A stretch of 64,000 bases of DNA from S010-25 sp964441285. GTDB taxonomy: Bacteria > Pseudomonadota > Gammaproteobacteria > SZUA-229. Shown piece after piece: positions 59,797 through 64,000 of this stretch (its first letter is position 1; each line of letters opens with the position of its first letter). The notes under the pieces were generated by a model. That model was given only the letters and a program-made list of their open reading frames with translations, was not told where the DNA came from and searched no databases. The stretch covers positions 12,472 through 76,471 of the forward strand of contig CAYTUK010000012.1 of NCBI GenBank assembly GCA_964441285.1. Reading direction: 5' to 3'. The position numbers and the translations under genes are program-made.

Positions 59797-62739
59797 TTAA
59801 TGCTTGAGTAATTCATGCACCCGTTTTAGCAGAACCTGACTGGTGATGGGTTTATATAGAATATTTTCTACCAGGTCCTTGTGTTTCTCTGACTCTTTTT
59901 CCTTGTTGTGATAACCACTGGTGAGTTGAATAATAATACCTGGTTGCATCTCTCTGGCTTTTGACACCAGTGTGTAACCATCCATTTTTGGCATGATTAC
60001 ATCACTTAGCAGTAGATCAATATGGGTGTTATGAAGAATAGCCAGTGCAGCCTCGGCGCTGGTTGCCGTGTGAATCTGATATCCCTGTGAAGATAGAAGT
60101 TCTGTGGTTAATTCACCCAGTGCTATTTCATCATCAACAACCAGGATAATTTCATTTCTTGTTTTCGCTACCAGGATAGCTTTGTTCTGTTGCTGATGTG
60201 GGAGAAGTTTATCCGGTGTTTGATAGCGCGGCAGCAAGATTTCAAAACAGGTGCCTTTTCCTGCTTCGGAAAAAACCTGGATAGCGCCTTTTTCGCGTTG
60301 TACAAAACCATAAGTCTGGCTTAATCCCAGGCCAGAACCCTGTTCGCCTTTAGTAGTAAAGAAAGGGTCAAATATTTTTCCTTTAATATCATCGCTAATA
60401 CCGCAGCCAGTATCGGTTATGCTCAGGCTGACATATTCACCTTCACTTAGCCCGATATTCTGCGCACGTATCGCTGACACGGTGGTATTTTTGGTGACGA
60501 TGGTCAGCGTGCCGGTGGTTTTAATTGCATGCATTGCATTGATGCTTATGTTTAAAATGACATCAGCCAGTTCACAGCTGTCAAGTTTAACCAGCCATAA
60601 TGTATCTGCCAGTTTAAGCTGTAGTTCAATACGTGATGTTATTGTTTTCTGGATAACCTCTTTCTCTTCAGTAATCAGCGCATTAATTTGCGTTACTTTT
60701 GATTCGGTAGGTGCCTGTTGAGTAAAGGCCAGTAGTTTTCTGGTCAGGTTTGCGCCACGCTGACTGGCATGATGAATAGTTGTGGCATAGCGGGAAACTT
60801 TCTTCGCATTCGTCGCATTTTTTCCCAGCATTTCGGCGTAACCCATAATAACCCCCAGAATGTTATTGAAGTCATGGGCAATACCGCCGGTCAGTTTATC
60901 CAGTGCGTCCATTTTCTGATTACGAAGTAGTAGTTCTTCCTGTAATTTCTGCTGGCTGATATCCAGCATGGTGCCGATGATTCGTACGGGTTTGCCATCA
61001 AGATTACGTTCAACAATTGTGCCACGGGAAATGACCCACAACCACTGGCCATTTTTATGGAGTATGCGAAATTCTGCTTCATAGGTGGGAGCCTTACCCT
61101 GAATATAGGCCTGAATTTTTGACATAACAAGCTCAAGTTGATCAGGGTGAATAAAGGCTGAGAAGCTAGAAATATGGTTTTTAATTTCTTCAGGCTGGTA
61201 GCCGATTAGCTGGCACCACAGGGGATCAAAATAGACCTGATCGGTAATAATATTCCAGTCCCATAGTCCGGTCTTACTGCTACGCAGAGCAAGGTTAAGC
61301 CGCTCCTCAGTTTGCTTGCGTAAACTGATATCACGTCCCTCTATAATGAACTGAGTAATATTACCGTAGTCATCAATAACCGGGTGGATACTAAGACTCA
61401 TCCAGATTAATCCGTGCCGGGTAAGTGTCTGTATGTCATGATGAACTGGCTCTCCTTGTGCTGCTTTTTCATAATCGTGCCTTATTGTCTGCTGTGTCTC
61501 CTCGCTGTAGTTAAACCAGGGGGTTTCCCACAATTTTTTATTAAGGACATCATCCAGTGTTATATCAGCCAGTTTCAATGGTGTATTGTTAACAAAGGTC
61601 AATGTACCATCCGCTCTGGTAATGATGACACTGGTCCGTATATCATCCAGCAGTGACTGGAGCTGTTTCTGGGTATTTCTGGCGGCTTCACGTAAACGAT
61701 AGGTTTCGGTTACGTCATTAAAAACCAGCACAATGCCAAGTATATTATCTTCATCATATATTGGCGCTGCGGAATCAGCAATCTGGTGTTCACTCCCATT
61801 TTTTGCAATTAATGTTGTATGATTGCTCAGGTAAACGGTTTCACCGGTTGATAAAACAATATCAACCGGGTTGGTGATACTTTCTCCGGTGCTGGCATCA
61901 AATATTCTGAAAACTTCCTTTAAATTTCTGCCAGTGGCTTCCGTGTTTGTCCAGCCAGTAACTTTTTCTGCAACTGGGTTAAGTTGTGTGATTATGCCTT
62001 TTTCATTTGTGGTAATAACTGCATCACCAATACTGGTTAATGTCAGGGATAAATAATTCTTCTGCTGCCTGATTTCATGAATAAGATTATGCAGGCGAGT
62101 GTGCATATTGTTAATTGATGCAGTAACAATATCGAAATCATCCCCAGTGATTTTTTTCCGGTTCAGGTTGAGTGGCTTATCAAACGTATCTGGCGTATCG
62201 CGTTGTGCAAATTCAGCAATACGGGATAATGGCCAGGTGATAAGGCGAGTGAATAGTATGTAGATAAAAATAGCAACCAGAAAAGTTTTAATTGCATTGG
62301 AAATAAGAATAACCCACAAACGTTCTAGTAGGCGGTGATAAACCCCTCGTAGTGAGGCAAAAACCTTTAATTCGCCGATATTAATTATTTTACCATTATA
62401 GTAATGTGTTAACGGCTGTGTGAAATAAATAAAATTTTTCTGGACAGGTTTTCCGCTGTCTATAGAAATGGCATTATCTGAGATTATTTCTGTATAAGTA
62501 ATATCCGGTAACTCGGTAATACCGTTCAGCAGCAGTTGTAATTGTAACGTGTTTGCTACCCAGACTGCTTGCCCAATACTACTGGTATAACTGGTTTTAA
62601 TTTGATGTAATTGATTTCTGACATTGTGAATGTCATGGTTATATTCCGTATATAGCTGTATTGCTGTCAACACGAATGTTATTAACGAACTAAACACAAT
62701 GGTGTAAATAATTAGTTTTTTTGCTAACAGGTTTTTCAT
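59797..62739 (-). CDS. Hybrid sensor histidine kinase with three PAS domains
   Basis: The 980-residue protein has membrane helices at about 8-28 and 143-165, a periplasmic sensor between them with a CHASE-like pattern (IGQAVWVANTLQLQLLLNGITELPDITYTEI), a HAMP-like linker (166-222), three PAS domains (about 228-350, 355-478, 482-605), HisKA with His622 (GGIAHDFNNIL), HATPase (N-box NISINAMHAI near 730, DTGCGIS and GSGLGLSQTYG) and a C-terminal receiver with Asp913 (LLLSDVIMPKMDG). No HPt domain or partner regulator is adjacent. The solute-binding-protein gene 29 bp upstream may supply its periplasmic signal. Confidence 0.93.
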   Translation of the reverse strand: MKNLLAKKLIIYTIVFSSLITFVLTAIQLYTEYNHDIHNVRNQLHQIKTSYTSSIGQAVWVANTLQLQLLLNGITELPDITYTEIISDNAISIDSGKPVQKNFIYFTQPLTHYYNGKIINIGELKVFASLRGVYHRLLERLWVILISNAIKTFLVAIFIYILFTRLITWPLSRIAEFAQRDTPDTFDKPLNLNRKKITGDDFDIVTASINNMHTRLHNLIHEIRQQKNYLSLTLTSIGDAVITTNEKGIITQLNPVAEKVTGWTNTEATGRNLKEVFRIFDASTGESITNPVDIVLSTGETVYLSNHTTLIAKNGSEHQIADSAAPIYDEDNILGIVLVFNDVTETYRLREAARNTQKQLQSLLDDIRTSVIITRADGTLTFVNNTPLKLADITLDDVLNKKLWETPWFNYSEETQQTIRHDYEKAAQGEPVHHDIQTLTRHGLIWMSLSIHPVIDDYGNITQFIIEGRDISLRKQTEERLNLALRSSKTGLWDWNIITDQVYFDPLWCQLIGYQPEEIKNHISSFSAFIHPDQLELVMSKIQAYIQGKAPTYEAEFRILHKNGQWLWVISRGTIVERNLDGKPVRIIGTMLDISQQKLQEELLLRNQKMDALDKLTGGIAHDFNNILGVIMGYAEMLGKNATNAKKVSRYATTIHHASQRGANLTRKLLAFTQQAPTESKVTQINALITEEKEVIQKTITSRIELQLKLADTLWLVKLDSCELADVILNISINAMHAIKTTGTLTIVTKNTTVSAIRAQNIGLSEGEYVSLSITDTGCGISDDIKGKIFDPFFTTKGEQGSGLGLSQTYGFVQREKGAIQVFSEAGKGTCFEILLPRYQTPDKLLPHQQQNKAILVAKTRNEIILVVDDEIALGELTTELLSSQGYQIHTATSAEAALAILHNTHIDLLLSDVIMPKMDGYTLVSKAREMQPGIIIQLTSGYHNKEKESEKHKDLVENILYKPITSQVLLKRVHELLKH

Positions 62740-62768
62740 TATTTTAAATTAAATTAATGGCTGCCTGA

Positions 62769-63515
62769 TTATTTCAACGGCATGTCGAATGTTTTTTCAT
62801 AAATTTTTCTGTAGCTGCCATCGTGTTTCATTTCGATTAATGCTCTGGCCAGAGGTTGAACAAGGTGCTGATGGTCTTTATTGAGATAGAGATACAGCTG
62901 TGTACTGGCAAGAGGTGGTGTTTGCATATAAACCGTATTTTTATGATCTTTCAGCCACCATAGCCCGCCTATTTTATTATAGATGGCTATGTCAATATGG
63001 TGGTTAATCAGCAGGGAAAAAAGTTGGTCAGCATTGGTTGCCATTTCCAGACTTTTATAGTGTCTGACTTTATCATTAAGAATCAACCAGCCATTAATGT
63101 AGGCAATGTTGTAATTTTTCAGGCTTGCCCAGTCGGTTATTTTTATTGCCGGATCGCAGGTGAATGCCATAAGGGTAAAGTCGATAATTGTTTCCGGGAC
63201 TCTAACCAGATTGGGAAATTTCTTTTCAATACCTTTTATCCGCGCAACGTCACCATCATCCGTGCCATTGTTGGCATTAATCAGGGCACGCGCGGATGGC
63301 AGCAGTACAACATGGGCATTGATATTGATACGCTTAAACATTTCTTTGATAAGTAAGTCATAGAATCCATTATGCTCCGGGGTTACATAAGGGTTACTAC
63401 GGTCTGTATTAATGGTTAATTCAGTTCGCGTGGCAGCGTGGGCAATGGGTAAGGCGATTAACAGGCAGATACCGATGAGTCCGGCAGAGGTAAAAAAGGG
63501 ATGATACAATTTCAT
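62769..63515 (-). CDS. Periplasmic solute-binding protein, family 3
   Basis: From ATG 63515, with AAAGGC upstream, the protein is 248 residues with a signal peptide (about 1-27, ending IAHA). The mature part has the family 3 pattern: TELTINTDRSNPYVTPEHNGFYDLLIKEMFKRI, LPSARALINANNGTDDGDVARI, and a C-terminal ALIEMKHDGSYRKIYEKTF. No transporter genes are near; instead the hybrid kinase follows 29 bp later. The binding protein may therefore work as a sensor subunit. The frame is open to 63656 but that part is a tandem-repeat leader. Confidence 0.88.
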   Translation of the reverse strand: MKLYHPFFTSAGLIGICLLIALPIAHAATRTELTINTDRSNPYVTPEHNGFYDLLIKEMFKRININAHVVLLPSARALINANNGTDDGDVARIKGIEKKFPNLVRVPETIIDFTLMAFTCDPAIKITDWASLKNYNIAYINGWLILNDKVRHYKSLEMATNADQLFSLLINHHIDIAIYNKIGGLWWLKDHKNTVYMQTPPLASTQLYLYLNKDHQHLVQPLARALIEMKHDGSYRKIYEKTFDMPLK

Positions 63516-63538
63516 GATTTTATGCCTTTGCCACAGGG

Positions 63539-63591
63539 TATAGAAATTCTGACTATAGAACATCTGACTATAGAACATCCGACTATCGGAC
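63539..63591. repeat. Tandem 15-bp repeats between the binding-protein gene and glmS
   Basis: Units of TATAGAACATCTGAC type are at 63539-63553, 63554-63568 and 63569-63583, with a partial unit TATCGGAC to 63591. The array is in the divergent 214-bp gap, 24 bp upstream of the binding-protein start, so it lies in that gene's leader or promoter. Read in the frame of the gene it would give MFYSQ repeats, which is probably not translated. Confidence 0.9.
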
Positions 63592-63729
63592 GGTACTGCT
63601 TTCTGGTTAAAGTTAAGGAATATATCGACTGCTGACAGAGTTATTATAGCGAACACTCTATTAATTTGCGCTATTATCTACTTTTAGGGCACCTCTATTA
63701 ATTTTGACAGGTAAAAGGAAGAAAAATAT

Positions 63730-64000
63730 ATGTGTGGCATAGTTGGGGCGGTGGCAGAGCGTAATGTAACACCCATTTTACTGGAGGGGTTACGCCGACT
63801 TGAGTACCGGGGATACGATTCGGCAGGTATCGCGGTTATTAATGAAGATAGCTGTATTGAGCGGGTGCGACGTGTCGGCAAAGTGAAAGCCCTGGGTGAT
63901 GCGCTGGAAAATAATATTATTAGCGGCACTACCGGTATTGCCCACACTCGCTGGGCGACGCATGGCGAACCCAGTGAAACCAATGCGCACCCGCATATCT
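63730..64000 (+). CDS. glmS: Glutamine-fructose-6-phosphate aminotransferase (partial, runs off the end)
   Basis: GlmS makes glucosamine 6-phosphate for peptidoglycan and LPS. The visible 90 residues begin MCGIVGAVAERNVTPILLEG, with Cys2 as the glutaminase nucleophile (exposed after Met removal), followed by LEYRGYDSAGIAVI and GIAHTRWATHGEPSETNAHPH, the N-terminal amidotransferase signature. AAAAGGAAG is the ribosome-binding site. About 520 further codons are expected beyond the window. Confidence 0.97.
   Translation, partial: MCGIVGAVAERNVTPILLEGLRRLEYRGYDSAGIAVINEDSCIERVRRVGKVKALGDALENNIISGTTGIAHTRWATHGEPSETNAHPHI

Noticed and set aside
63516..63656. An upstream extension of the solute-binding protein with MFYSQ repeats
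   Set aside because: The signal peptide begins at ATG 63515 with a ribosome-binding site; the extension is a translated tandem repeat.
1..64000. CRISPR arrays, rRNA, tRNA, insertion sequences with transposase, prophage genes
   Set aside because: I looked for regularly spaced repeats, rRNA-like and tRNA-like blocks and transposase or phage ORFs and saw none; the tandem repeats found have no spacers.

Overview
The window is chromosomal DNA from a gammaproteobacterium of moderate, AT-leaning base composition. The evidence is the gene order rpsL-rpsG-fusA-tuf-rpsJ followed by the S10, spc and alpha operons, YcaO and YajR proteins close to those of Escherichia coli, the dapA/bamC and gcvR-bcp neighbourhood, the xseB-ispA-dxs cluster, and motAB. 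I cannot name the genus. Nothing suggests phage, plasmid, CRISPR, rRNA or tRNA content. Nearly all genes look intact.

Layout. 1-18.7 kb is one long plus-strand translation and transcription block: str (rpsL, rpsG, fusA, tuf), S10 (rpsJ to rpsQ), spc (rplN to rpmJ) and alpha (rpsM to rplQ), closed by a clear intrinsic terminator. Two internal promoters are readable. One, with a structured leader, lies between rpsJ and rplC instead of before rpsJ; the other precedes rpsM. 18.9-22.2 kb is an apparent extracytoplasmic-stress operon: ECF sigma factor, zinc-type anti-sigma factor, a secreted proline-rich repeat protein and a TPR/beta-barrel outer-membrane protein. 22.2-30 kb holds uvrA, yajR, ssb, a DUF2058 gene, an ArnT-like glycosyltransferase and a tiny membrane protein. 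30-34.7 kb is motB, motA, proS and a DUF4124 gene on the minus strand. 34.9-37.3 kb is a LysR regulator, an unknown gene and an AI-2E family permease. 37.4-40.1 kb is a probable iron-regulated set (porin, FMN-binding protein, PepSY membrane protein) behind a Fur-box-like promoter. 40.3-47.4 kb holds ycaO, bcp, gcvR, a PilZ gene, dapA-bamC and the overlapping pair queD-folE2. 47.5-52.1 kb holds dxs, ispA, xseB and radA. 52.4-59.6 kb holds an EAL phosphodiesterase, modABC, eno, a DUF2007 gene and a DEAD-box helicase. 59.8-63.5 kb is a solute-binding protein with a large hybrid histidine kinase, and the window ends inside glmS.

The most unusual structure is a family of dispersed palindromic elements, about 120-135 bp when complete, at six intergenic places between 30.1 and 57.4 kb. 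They have distinguishable left and right ends, long inverted arms (29 of 29 pairs in one copy, with a paired base change in another), and no coding capacity. Three have their right end within about 3 bp of a stop codon of a minus-strand gene, one is reduced to its ends only, and one has its interior inverted relative to its ends. Short tandem repeats also occur in the deaD leader, between the solute-binding-protein gene and glmS, and at the 5' end of folE2. Coordinates were read by eye; no similarity search or folding program was run.
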